A DNA stretch of 6,953 nucleotides. Source: Paludibacteraceae bacterium (GTDB taxonomy: Bacteria > Bacteroidota > Bacteroidia > Bacteroidales > Paludibacteraceae). A program made the translations under genes and the position numbers. The stretch spans positions 1 through 6,953 of the forward strand of contig JAGPGR010000098.1 in the NCBI GenBank assembly GCA_018055865.1. Reading direction: 5' to 3'. The notes beneath the pieces are model-generated. The model worked only from the letters and a program-made list of their open reading frames with translations, was not told the origin of the DNA and did no database searches. This document shows, one piece after another, positions 1-6,077 of this stretch (position 1 is the stretch's first letter; the number at the start of each line of letters is the position of its first letter).

Positions 1-194
1 ATGCTTATGTGCAGAGAAAAAACAGTAGATTAAAAAGCAATCAGATGTGGCATCCAGCCATTTAGAATGATGATAATTTCATTTCTTTTTTTCACTACAT
101 AACGGTAAAAACATATTAATCTGATAAAAAAGAGATGCCAACCAAATATTAAACATTTTATTTTTACATTTGTACTAACAATAAAGCACACGCT
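1..194. other. AT-rich leader with no convincing gene
   Basis: The first 33 bases read as ten codons followed by TAA, which could be the very end of an upstream gene, but there is too little to judge. The rest is AT-rich and has stops in all frames. The only signal I can point to is a Bacteroidetes-type -7 word just before the regulator gene, listed separately. Confidence 0.5.
165..172 (+). promoter_or_regulatory. Candidate Bacteroidetes -7 promoter element
   Basis: TACATTTG matches the Bacteroidetes -7 consensus TAnnTTTG exactly and lies 22 bases before the ATG of the regulator gene, leaving a short leader. I do not see a clear TTTG -33 element about 20 bp upstream, so the call rests on one 8-base word in AT-rich DNA. 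Confidence 0.35.
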
Positions 195-1916
195 ATGAGA
201 AACAACTTATTACGCTTCGTTTTTATTTTTCTTTTAACTATCACCGTTCTATTGACGGTTCAGGCAAACAATCACTTCCAGCAGCAAAGAGACTCCATTA
301 CCCAACGTATCAATACGCTGCGGGGCGAAGAAAAGCTTGATGCCTATCAAGAACTCTTCGATTTACTTGAAACGGACACTATTTCTGATGCATCGGTACA
401 AGAGTATCTCAATCTTTCTGACGTTTTCACTGCCGAAGCGCAAAAGCAGGGCAATGCAAAAGAGTGCGGACGAAATATGATAAACAGGGCTTTGTATCTG
501 GCAAACAACAAACGATGGAAAGAACTGGATGAGCGTAAAAATGAATACCTTGATTACACCTTCAAAAACGAACTTTGGGACTACTACTATGCTATACAGA
601 GTGTTTATCTCGAAAACTATTACCTGAAAACAGGACAGACGGACAGAGTTATCCGTGAAGCAAACGAACTATACGCGAAAGCAAAAGCCGAAAAACATAC
701 GGAGGGAATTATGACTTCGTGGTTTGTGATGGCGCGCACATTCAATTCGCAACGCCGATATGCCGAAGCTGAAACCTATTTTGAAGAGGGGCTGAAAGCA
801 TACAGCAAAGAAAAAACTACGCCTGCTTACTTAGATGGATGGAATAATTATTGCGCCCTGCTTGTGGATACCCGTCAGTGGGAAAAAGCCCTGTCAGCCA
901 TCGGGCAGTTTGATGAAATAACCTGTAAATTCCTGAAAGATATCGGGAGGAGCTATCCATATCTCGAAGCAGTGATACTACGTCTTTATGCCCATACCTA
1001 CACCGGAACCAATCAATTGGAAAAAGCAAAAGCCGCTCTGGATAATGCTGACCTGCTCAGCAACGACCTCATCGGGCTGACCAACTCCAACAGCATCCGC
1101 GCCGAAATTGCCGTGAAACAGGGAAAATACTCCGAAGCATTATCCTATCTTACCAAAGTGAAAGAACTGCGAAGCGGAAAAACCGATTATATAGATGTCA
1201 CCATCCTGCAAACCAAAGCCTCCATATGGGCAAAAATTGAAAAAGCGGAAAATACGCTCTTGTGGAGCGAAAAAGCATTTAAGTTAGCCGATTCACTGTC
1301 GCAAAATGAATTCAACAGGCAGCTGGACGAGCTGCGCACCGTGTATGAAGTGGACGTACTGACAGAGGAGAAAGACAAAATACATTTGCGCTGGATTGCC
1401 GCCACCCTGTTAAGTCTTTTGCTGATGGCGCTTTTGGTCGTAATTATTTTGTATTCACGGCGAATGAAGCAAAAAAACCAGGCTCTGTACCTACAAATAC
1501 AAGAGCTTACACGAAAAGAAAAAACCATAGAAAAATGTCTGTTCACCAGTCCGGAAGAGAGTTTAAGTAAAGAAATGCTCCTTTTCCGCCGGTTGAGCCA
1601 ACTGATGCAGACCGACAAACCATTTACAGACTCCCAACTAACCCGCAAAAAACTTGCCGATACCATTGGCACAAACGAAACCTATCTGGCAGAGGCAATC
1701 AAACAAAGCACCGGTCATACATTCACATCCTATATATCCAATCTTCGTCTTCTATACGCCGTAGAATTACTCACTAAAAACAAGGAAATAACATTGGATG
1801 CCGTGGCCATTGATTCGGAACACGGCTCATACTCGCCGTTTTATCGTTCATTTACAAAAAAATACGGCATCACACCGTCCGAATACAGAAAATTATCGCA
1901 CGTAACAACACATTAG
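195..1916 (+). CDS. Membrane-anchored TPR sensor with C-terminal AraC-type DNA-binding domain
   Basis: A 573-residue one-component regulator. Residues 1-24 form a hydrophobic signal or anchor (a run of F, L, I and V ending near VQA). Residues about 30-390 are helical TPR-like repeats, visible as repeated patterns such as RRYAEAETYFEEGL, NQLEKAKAALDNA and GKYSEALSYLTKV. A single membrane helix spans about 400-422 and is followed by basic residues and a short coiled coil. The last ~100 residues carry two helix-turn-helices; the second has the AraC signature ending in YGITPSEYRK. The layout suggests that the TPR part lies in the periplasm and the DNA-binding part in the cytoplasm, as in Bacteroidetes TPR/AraC regulators. 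Its signal is unknown. It probably controls the downstream genes through the 21-bp-spaced repeats at 2005-2042, but this is inferred from position only. An imperfect hairpin follows its stop. Confidence 0.88.
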   Translation: MRNNLLRFVFIFLLTITVLLTVQANNHFQQQRDSITQRINTLRGEEKLDAYQELFDLLETDTISDASVQEYLNLSDVFTAEAQKQGNAKECGRNMINRALYLANNKRWKELDERKNEYLDYTFKNELWDYYYAIQSVYLENYYLKTGQTDRVIREANELYAKAKAEKHTEGIMTSWFVMARTFNSQRRYAEAETYFEEGLKAYSKEKTTPAYLDGWNNYCALLVDTRQWEKALSAIGQFDEITCKFLKDIGRSYPYLEAVILRLYAHTYTGTNQLEKAKAALDNADLLSNDLIGLTNSNSIRAEIAVKQGKYSEALSYLTKVKELRSGKTDYIDVTILQTKASIWAKIEKAENTLLWSEKAFKLADSLSQNEFNRQLDELRTVYEVDVLTEEKDKIHLRWIAATLLSLLLMALLVVIILYSRRMKQKNQALYLQIQELTRKEKTIEKCLFTSPEESLSKEMLLFRRLSQLMQTDKPFTDSQLTRKKLADTIGTNETYLAEAIKQSTGHTFTSYISNLRLLYAVELLTKNKEITLDAVAIDSEHGSYSPFYRSFTKKYGITPSEYRKLSHVTTH

Positions 1917-1951
1917 TGAAGACACAGCACGCCGCGTCCTGTTGCGCTTCA
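1917..1951 (+). terminator. Imperfect hairpin after the regulator gene
   Basis: TGAAG directly after the stop codon pairs with CTTCA at 1947-1951. Inside, ACAG pairs with CTGT and ACG with CGT, giving an interrupted stem. There is no T-run after it, so it is not a textbook intrinsic terminator. Its core, GCACGCCGCGTC, resembles the core of the hairpin at 2345-2371, so it may instead be a decayed member of a dispersed palindromic repeat family. Confidence 0.3.
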
Positions 1952-2004
1952 TATCCTACGCATACAATCCATTATATATCAGAAAAGACCCATCCCATCT
2001 CTGC

Positions 2005-2042
2005 TTTTTCTGATTCGACAACTCTTTTTTCTGATTCGACAA
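2005..2042 (+). promoter_or_regulatory. Two 17-bp direct repeats 21 bp apart, likely regulator operator
   Basis: TTTTTCTGATTCGACAA occurs at 2005-2021 and again, identically, at 2026-2042. The start-to-start distance is 21 bp, about two helical turns, so both copies face the same side of the DNA. AraC-family proteins commonly bind such tandem sites just upstream of the core promoter. The pair lies between the AraC-type regulator gene and promoter-like words at 2052-2080, the right place for activation of the 2115-2348 gene. A partial third CTGATCG is at 2044-2050. Which protein binds is inferred. Confidence 0.5.
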
Positions 2043-2051
2043 GTCTGATCG

Positions 2052-2080
2052 TTTGAACACACGTATTTTTGTGATATAAT
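2052..2080 (+). promoter_or_regulatory. Candidate promoter for the 77-residue ORF
   Basis: Two overlapping readings are possible. TATTTTTG at 2064-2071 matches the Bacteroidetes -7 consensus TAnnTTTG. Alternatively, TTTG at 2052-2055 could serve as -33, with the TATAAT-containing stretch at 2075-2080 as -7 at a spacing of about 19-21 bases. Either gives a short leader before the ATG at 2115. I cannot choose between them from sequence alone. Confidence 0.4.
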
Positions 2081-2090
2081 TTCACAAAAA
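2066..2090. repeat. 9-bp inverted repeat around the candidate promoter
   Basis: TTTTTGTGA at 2066-2074 is perfectly complementary to TCACAAAAA at 2082-2090 across a 7-base AT loop. The TGTGA/TCACA halves resemble a CRP/FNR-family dyad but with spacing 7 instead of 6. It may be an operator or a hairpin at the 5' end of the transcript. Confidence 0.4.
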
Positions 2091-2114
2091 CGATTAAGAA
2101 TTTAAGAAAAAAAA

Positions 2115-2348
2115 ATGCTTTCCACATCAGCATCCCTATCAACTTTTTACTGGGTATTAGTCTTTCAGCAAAAAGGACAAACGTACCGAATAGCCTACAC
2201 CCTTACTCCGCCTGAGCAGATGATTTTTTCCGAGTCTGAAAAATTGGTATATACGCGCCGCTTCAACAATATGATTGATGCCCTGAGGTACAAACTCTTG
2301 CTCGAAAACATATCTAATGAATCCATTGAGCGGTTGATTCCGTTGTAG
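2115..2348 (+). CDS. Small protein of unknown function, 77 residues
   Basis: I do not recognise a named family. The protein has no clear signal peptide or membrane helix. It has an aromatic N-terminal strand-like stretch (FYWVLVFQQKGQTYRIAYTL), then TPPEQMIF, and a helical C-terminal half (FNNMIDALRYKLLLENIS) ending in ERLIPL. The ATG follows an A-rich stretch typical of Bacteroidetes translation starts. It sits between the AraC-type regulator and the secreted-protein gene, and the candidate operator and promoter lie immediately upstream, so it is probably the first gene controlled by that regulator. Its stop codon lies within the left arm of a palindromic repeat. That it is a real gene is supported by this context and its balanced composition; its function is unknown. 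Confidence 0.6.
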   Translation: MLSTSASLSTFYWVLVFQQKGQTYRIAYTLTPPEQMIFSESEKLVYTRRFNNMIDALRYKLLLENISNESIERLIPL

Positions 2349-2371
2349 AGACTGGCACGCCCCGTCTCTAC
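2345..2371. repeat. REP-like hairpin GTAGAGAC...GTCTCTAC
   Basis: GTAGAGAC (2345-2352) and GTCTCTAC (2364-2371) form a perfect 8-bp stem around the loop TGGCACGCCCC, extendable by wobble pairs. Palindromes of this kind are, from general knowledge, dispersed between genes in Bacteroidales. The TAG stop of the 77-residue ORF is inside the left arm. No T-run follows directly, so it is a poor classical terminator, although it could stabilise the 3' end of the upstream message. Confidence 0.55.
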
Positions 2372-2428
2372 GGTCAAAAACATAAATTTTTCGTTGTGAT
2401 TTTTTTAATAACTACTAAACAAAAAAAG

Positions 2429-4777
2429 ATGAAAACAAGTAACCCGTTCTTAGCCGTAATGCGGTGTAGATACCACACCGGAATGAATGCCGGCGAAAGT
2501 CGGCTGAGGCACTTCTCGCGACGGTGTAAAATGCTGCTGTCTGTTCTGGTGATTACCCTGTCATCAACGATGTGGGCAGCTTCGCCCGTTATCGTGGAAG
2601 GCGATATCATTACTGTTTCAGGAGGAACTGTCAGCCCTGACAATCCCGATGTGTATGTTATCGACATGGGTAACTATACAAACGGTACCACTTATTCCAT
2701 TACGCTGAACCGTCCGAAAGGAAGTCAGGCTAACTATCCTGTCAGTATTAAATATTCGTGGCAGAACAACGATTACGATAGAGGCATTTGGCAATCCTGC
2801 TTTTATGCTGATAAGGAAACCGGCGAATATTTAAGTGATGGCGTTTTTGAATTTGCCGCAGGCGAAACAACAAAAACCATCACTTTTGATGCCAATGATT
2901 CGGCCAAACTGCCCAATTCGCAGGCAGTGGTCTATCTCTTCTTCGGGCAGGGGAGCCGCACCCGGGCTGAGTATCCGGTGGTGAAAATGAATTTTACCAA
3001 TCCGCAACCAGTTACACCCACTACGGGCAGTGAATATCCTGACAATTCACCGAGCGTATATACGTCGATGATGTTTCCTGTCGGGTACTATATGCTGATG
3101 TACATGGATGGAGATTATTTTGGACATTTTGATGTGCTAAACAATACACGGCTGCGCATCAACCGCCAATACCTCAATCATGAGGCAAATCCGGTAAATA
3201 TCTCCGACAGACAACTTGCTCAATCACAATCCCTCCTGCTAAAACCCGAACAACCGGAGGGAGCGGTAACCAACATTCTTGAATTCATTTATAAAGTGAC
3301 GGAAGACGCAATTATCAGCGATTATGAACGCACACAGGATGGTGATATGCTACCGCCTACACCCAGTTTCACGCGCCAGGCTGATTCCGTAATGAATTTA
3401 CAAATGGCAAAGGATAAAACACTGTTTGGTAAACTGGGAGTCGATGACAGTAATTATGGAATGGGCGATGCCATGCCGGTGATAATGGACGATTATCAGT
3501 ATATGGAACTGCCACCGCGATTTGGTGCAATCACAGCCGATGCCAAAAAGCATTTGGAAAATACCCTGATTTCTATTAAGGCAAAAAATAAAGTAGTAAC
3601 ACAAAACATAAACATCACAAAAAAACAGGGTGGAGTAACTAAAAAGATACAACTAACACCCCGTGGACAGCTTCATAACGAAACTATATATGGCAGTCTG
3701 AAACAATATGTAACGAAAGAAGAAGCAGTAAATGCCAAATTTGATGCAGCCAAGATAAACATGGTTTCAAAACCGGCGTATAAGGAAGCCTTGTTAAAAC
3801 GTTTACAAGAATTTGGCAACGATCCGAAAAAAGCTTTTAGCGGAGCAAACACTATTTCAAAAAAACCAATTTGGCTGGATGAACTTCATACGGCACAAGT
3901 TCCTGAAAAAGTAAAAACCGTGTGTTTTGAAACTGTTTATTCCATTCGTAAAGATATTTCAGCTGACCTTAAAATTGACAAGGTTATTGATGTAAAAATT
4001 CGGAGAATACTTGAAGAACGATTGAAAAAATACAATGGAAATGCCAAACAAGCATTCTCTAATTTAGACGAAAATCCGATCTGGCTCAACGAAGAAAAAG
4101 GAATTAGCATAAAACGGGTTACTATTTCGGGTGTTAGCAATGCAGAATCATTACGTGATAAACGGGATAAGAATGGAAATTTAATTTTAGACGACAAGGG
4201 TCAAAAACAACCAGTAGATTTTGTGAATACTGGTAATAATCATCACGTTGCAATTTATCTTGTTCCTGTATTAGATAATAATGGTGAGATTCTATTCGAT
4301 GAAGACAACCAACCTAAATATGAATTGCAAGAAAATGTGGTTTCTTTTTTCGAAGCAACTACCCGGGTAAATCAGGGATTACCTGTTATCGATAAAGAAT
4401 TAAGGAAGTCCGAAGGCTGGAAATTCCTTTTCAGCATGAAACAAAACGAATATTTTGTATTCCCCAAAACTGAAAAACGAGAAAAAGTAAATGAAGAAAC
4501 AGGTGAAATAACAGAGGAAGAAGTAATTACTTTTAATCCCAAAGAAATAAATCTTCTTAATCCTGATAATTATCATTTGATAAGTCCGAATATGTTTCGG
4601 GTGCAGAAATTCACAACAAAAGATTATTTTTTTAGACATCATTTAGAAACAAATGTTGAAAACAACAATACATTAAAAGGGATTACGTGGTTAAGAACCA
4701 GCCTAAATGGACTAAAAAATACTGTAAAAGTAAGGGTAAATCATTTAGGCCAAATCGTTTCGTTTGGAGAGTATTAA
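2429..4777 (+). CDS. Chimeric ORF: secreted beta-rich protein fused in frame to Cas9 C-terminus
   Basis: A 782-codon frame built of two unrelated parts. Residues 1-51 hold a long basic N-region (RLRHFSRRCK) and the hydrophobic core MLLSVLVITLSSTMWA with a likely cleavage near WA|AS. Residues about 52-365 are a beta-rich secreted segment (for example GVFEFAAGETTKTITFD, Calx-beta-like in feel) that I cannot assign to a named family. From about residue 370 the protein is unmistakably Cas9 of the Bacteroidetes II-C branch. I chose the ATG at 2429 over the in-frame GTG at 2396 because it follows a usual A-rich leader. I preferred it to the ATG at 2531 because that start would lose the positive charges before the hydrophobic core. 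If made, the product would probably be exported, where a Cas9 end has no known role. It is either a genomic fusion or an assembly chimera. Confidence 0.85.
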   Translation: MKTSNPFLAVMRCRYHTGMNAGESRLRHFSRRCKMLLSVLVITLSSTMWAASPVIVEGDIITVSGGTVSPDNPDVYVIDMGNYTNGTTYSITLNRPKGSQANYPVSIKYSWQNNDYDRGIWQSCFYADKETGEYLSDGVFEFAAGETTKTITFDANDSAKLPNSQAVVYLFFGQGSRTRAEYPVVKMNFTNPQPVTPTTGSEYPDNSPSVYTSMMFPVGYYMLMYMDGDYFGHFDVLNNTRLRINRQYLNHEANPVNISDRQLAQSQSLLLKPEQPEGAVTNILEFIYKVTEDAIISDYERTQDGDMLPPTPSFTRQADSVMNLQMAKDKTLFGKLGVDDSNYGMGDAMPVIMDDYQYMELPPRFGAITADAKKHLENTLISIKAKNKVVTQNINITKKQGGVTKKIQLTPRGQLHNETIYGSLKQYVTKEEAVNAKFDAAKINMVSKPAYKEALLKRLQEFGNDPKKAFSGANTISKKPIWLDELHTAQVPEKVKTVCFETVYSIRKDISADLKIDKVIDVKIRRILEERLKKYNGNAKQAFSNLDENPIWLNEEKGISIKRVTISGVSNAESLRDKRDKNGNLILDDKGQKQPVDFVNTGNNHHVAIYLVPVLDNNGEILFDEDNQPKYELQENVVSFFEATTRVNQGLPVIDKELRKSEGWKFLFSMKQNEYFVFPKTEKREKVNEETGEITEEEVITFNPKEINLLNPDNYHLISPNMFRVQKFTTKDYFFRHHLETNVENNNTLKGITWLRTSLNGLKNTVKVRVNHLGQIVSFGEY
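3539..4777 (+). pseudogene. cas9: C-terminal remnant of type II-C Cas9 (about 410 residues), nuclease motifs missing
   Basis: This is the Cas9-derived half of the chimera. In chimera numbering the recognisable blocks are HLENTLISIKAKNKVVTQ (375-392), TPRGQLHNETIYGS (410-423), TGNNHHVAIY (601-610), SFFEATTRVNQGLPVIDK (from 639), GWKFLFSMKQNEYFVFP (663-679), RVQKFTTKDYFFRHHLET (from 724) and the ending KVRVNHLGQIVSFGEY. These are typical of Bacteroidetes II-C Cas9, covering the end of RuvC-III through the WED/PAM-interacting region. RuvC-I, the bridge helix, the recognition lobe, HNH, RuvC-II and the HHxxDA block of RuvC-III are all absent, so it cannot cut DNA. Native proteins of this branch are about 1,400 residues. 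The reading frame is intact and ends at the normal Cas9 terminus. This part is visibly more AT-rich than the upstream half and than cas1. Confidence 0.9.
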
Positions 4778-4840
4778 TTCAAACTCAACATCGACCGTCT
4801 CGGCAATATCTCATTAAAAACTAACAAATCATTCGAATAA
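4778..4840 (+). pseudogene. In-frame ghost resembling a second Cas9 tail
   Basis: Directly after the chimera's TAA, the same frame reads FKLNIDRLGNIS plus eight more residues and then TAA. KLNIDRLGNIS matches the pattern of the true Cas9 ending KVRVNHLGQIVS: K, two residues, I/V, D/N, one residue, LG, Q/N, I. This may be the leftover tail of a different Cas9 allele after recombination replaced the 3' end, or a readthrough extension. It is short, so chance cannot be excluded. Confidence 0.4.
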
Positions 4841-5055
4841 AGCTAATTCATACATCAAAAGAAATTAGTTAAACGGTGAGGATAATCTGACAGCAGCATA
4901 TATATCGCAACAATTACAACATATATAAGGCAGTATTGTTATCATATATATGTTAGTAAACCCAAGGTATATATGCCAATAATAAAATATCAGGAAGATT
5001 CATTTAAATTCAGCTGGTGTAAGAACTAAATCATCAGGAAGAAAAAGATAAAACA
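4841..5055. other. AT-rich noncoding region with periodic CATATATA words
   Basis: I see no gene here. CATATATA-like words start at 4897, 4920, 4943 and 4967/4968, a spacing of 23, 23 and about 24 bp. AACATATATA at 4918-4927 and TATATATGTT at 4945-4954 also form a 10-bp inverted repeat. ATCAGGAAGA occurs twice (4989-4998 and 5033-5042); the second copy contains AGGAAG, a possible ribosome binding site 14 bases before the HU-like ATG, which is rather far. No TAnnTTTG promoter word, CRISPR repeat or anti-repeat is recognisable. Confidence 0.5.
4897..4975. repeat. Four CATATATA-type words with ~23-bp period
   Basis: The copies are CATATATAT (4897-4905), CATATATA (4920-4927), CATATATAT (4943-4951) and GTATATATG (4967-4975). 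The even spacing is the notable point, because simple AT richness would not fix it. The array lies before a HU-family gene, so binding by that protein or another architectural protein is possible but unproven. Confidence 0.4.
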
Positions 5056-5451
5056 ATGAGTATCAAATACAAAATGATTCATCGGGGCGACTACCTGAAC
5101 CCCGAAGAGAAGAAAAAATCGGGTTATTATCCACAGGTAATCCGCTCGGGAACGGTGAACCTGGAAGAAATGGCAACGATCATTGCCAAAGGAAAGCGGT
5201 TACAGGCATTTGAAATAAAAAGCACCCTTGAGTTGCTTATCGCATGCATTGAAGATGAGCTTTTGGATGGAAAAAGTGTTTGCCTGGATGGGTTTGGCAC
5301 TTTCTCGCTTACAGCTCAAAGCGTTCGTCGGGTGGAGAACCCGAAGGAAATACGGGCTGAATCTGTAGAAGTGAAGCGGGTAACTTTCACGCCGTCGCTC
5401 CCACTCCGAAAACGGTTGAAAAACGCGAAGTTTATACGGGCTGCAGAGTAA
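5056..5451 (+). CDS. HU-family (HU-HIG-like) DNA-binding protein
   Basis: A 131-residue protein of the HU/IHF-like fold as found in Bacteroidetes. Residues 1-10 begin SIKYKMIHR, and YYPQVIRSGTVNLEEMATIIA (about 24-44) is the hallmark opening of the HU-HIG type. A helical stretch follows (FEIKSTLELLIACIEDELLDG), then the strand-turn motif SVCLDGFGTFSL around 74-85. The basic DNA-contacting arm and C-terminus follow (QSVRRVENPKEIRAESVEVKRVTF, ending RKRLKNAKFIRAAE). It should bind and bend DNA in the cytoplasm or nucleoid. A second gene starts 36 bases after its stop, so the two probably share a transcript. Such proteins are common near mobile and variable loci in Bacteroidales; whether it has any link to the CRISPR remnant is unknown. 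Confidence 0.85.
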   Translation: MSIKYKMIHRGDYLNPEEKKKSGYYPQVIRSGTVNLEEMATIIAKGKRLQAFEIKSTLELLIACIEDELLDGKSVCLDGFGTFSLTAQSVRRVENPKEIRAESVEVKRVTFTPSLPLRKRLKNAKFIRAAE

Positions 5452-5487
5452 ATTATTTTAAAATCACCATTAAAAGAAGAAACGAAT

Positions 5488-6009
5488 ATGTCAAAAGCAA
5501 AACTAAAAAAAGAACTGAACAATCTGACCAAAGAACAATTGATGGAACAAATACTGGATTTGTACGATAAAAACAAAGCAGTTAAGGAGTTTTACGATTT
5601 CTATCTGAACCCGGTGAATGAAAAAGAACTGGTGGAAAAATACAAAAAATTGATACGGAAAGAGTTTAATGTAGAAAGACCGGAACGTGGCAGTGAAAAG
5701 TTTTCGGTTGCTAAAAAGGCGATCTCGGATTTTAAAAGCTTGCAGCCATCGCCCGAAGCATTGGCCGATGTTATGTTGTATTTGCCCGAAAGTGCCTGCG
5801 AGTTAACATATTGTTATGGCGATTATTCCGAACAATTTTACGATTCGACATATAATAATTACAAAGCAGCATTGGAGTTTATGGCAAAAAACAAATTACT
5901 CGATGAGTTCAAGCTCCGTGCCGAACAATGTGTAGAATGGGCATCTCCGTGTGGGTACGGCTTTGCAGATGATATAGCAGGCGTTTTTTACGATTATTAC
6001 GGGGAATAG
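5488..6009 (+). CDS. DUF6155-like protein, 173 residues
   Basis: This is a soluble, charged protein with no signal peptide or membrane helix. The N-terminus is lysine-rich and helical (KAKLKKELNNLTKEQLMEQILDLY), followed by KAVKEFYDFYLNP and an EKYKKLIRKEF helix. An acidic, tyrosine-rich C-terminal half has YLPESACELTYCYGDYSEQFYDS (about 105-127) and ends with VEWASPCGYGFADDIAGVFYDYYGE. The pattern and length agree with the DUF6155 family as I remember it, which has no established function. The ATG at 5488 follows AAAAGAAGAAACG, an acceptable leader. It lies 36 bases after the HU-like gene and probably shares its transcript. A decayed REP palindrome starts two bases after its stop codon. Confidence 0.65.
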   Translation: MSKAKLKKELNNLTKEQLMEQILDLYDKNKAVKEFYDFYLNPVNEKELVEKYKKLIRKEFNVERPERGSEKFSVAKKAISDFKSLQPSPEALADVMLYLPESACELTYCYGDYSEQFYDSTYNNYKAALEFMAKNKLLDEFKLRAEQCVEWASPCGYGFADDIAGVFYDYYGE

Positions 6010-6011
6010 CC

Positions 6012-6046
6012 TTTTCAACAAGTTTTTCCTAAGTTTAGAACTTCGA
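6012..6046. repeat. Decayed REP palindrome upstream of the RAYT gene
   Basis: The stretch begins TTTTCAAC, contains TTTTTCC, AAGTT, TAG and AACTT, and lines up with the perfect REP at 6747-6792 apart from several substitutions and a short insertion. The central AAGTT/AACTT arms (6031-6035 and 6039-6043) still pair. With the downstream copy it brackets the transposase-like gene, as REPs often do around their RAYT. Confidence 0.6.
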
Positions 6047-6077
6047 ATACGCTATATTACCAAAACAACTAATACCG

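Noticed and set aside
1..33. Ten-codon open stretch ending in TAA at the window start
   Set aside because: It could be the end of an upstream gene, but it is too short to distinguish from chance.
817..1672. Antisense open frames of 70 and 161 codons within the regulator gene
   Set aside because: They lie opposite a clearly coding TPR/AraC gene, their products look like no family I know, and they have no start context or neighbours.
2393..2402. GTTGTGATTT, resembling the start of Bacteroidetes type II-C CRISPR repeats
   Set aside because: Only ten bases match, there is no second copy or spacer-repeat pattern, and the following bases diverge at once.
2396..2428. GTG start giving an 11-residue longer chimera
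   Set aside because: The extension is a low-complexity stretch from AT-rich leader DNA. The ATG at 2429 has a normal Bacteroidetes leader and still gives a complete signal peptide.
3761..4092. Internal duplication in the Cas9 part (LKRLQEFG...KPIWLDE and EERLKKYNG...NPIWLNE)
   Set aside because: As far as I recall, this doubled motif is normal in the C-terminal region of Bacteroidetes II-C Cas9 and is not a new rearrangement.
3398..4642. Three antisense open frames (80-86 codons) across the Cas9 part
   Set aside because: They are rich in F, Y, I and S, as expected from the reverse of AT-rich, lysine-rich coding sequence. The sense strand is certain Cas9.
4778..5055. Possible tracrRNA or CRISPR array next to the cas9 end
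   Set aside because: No repeat-spacer periodicity of the right length and no recognisable anti-repeat or terminator hairpin. The CATATATA words are too short and too close to be CRISPR repeats.
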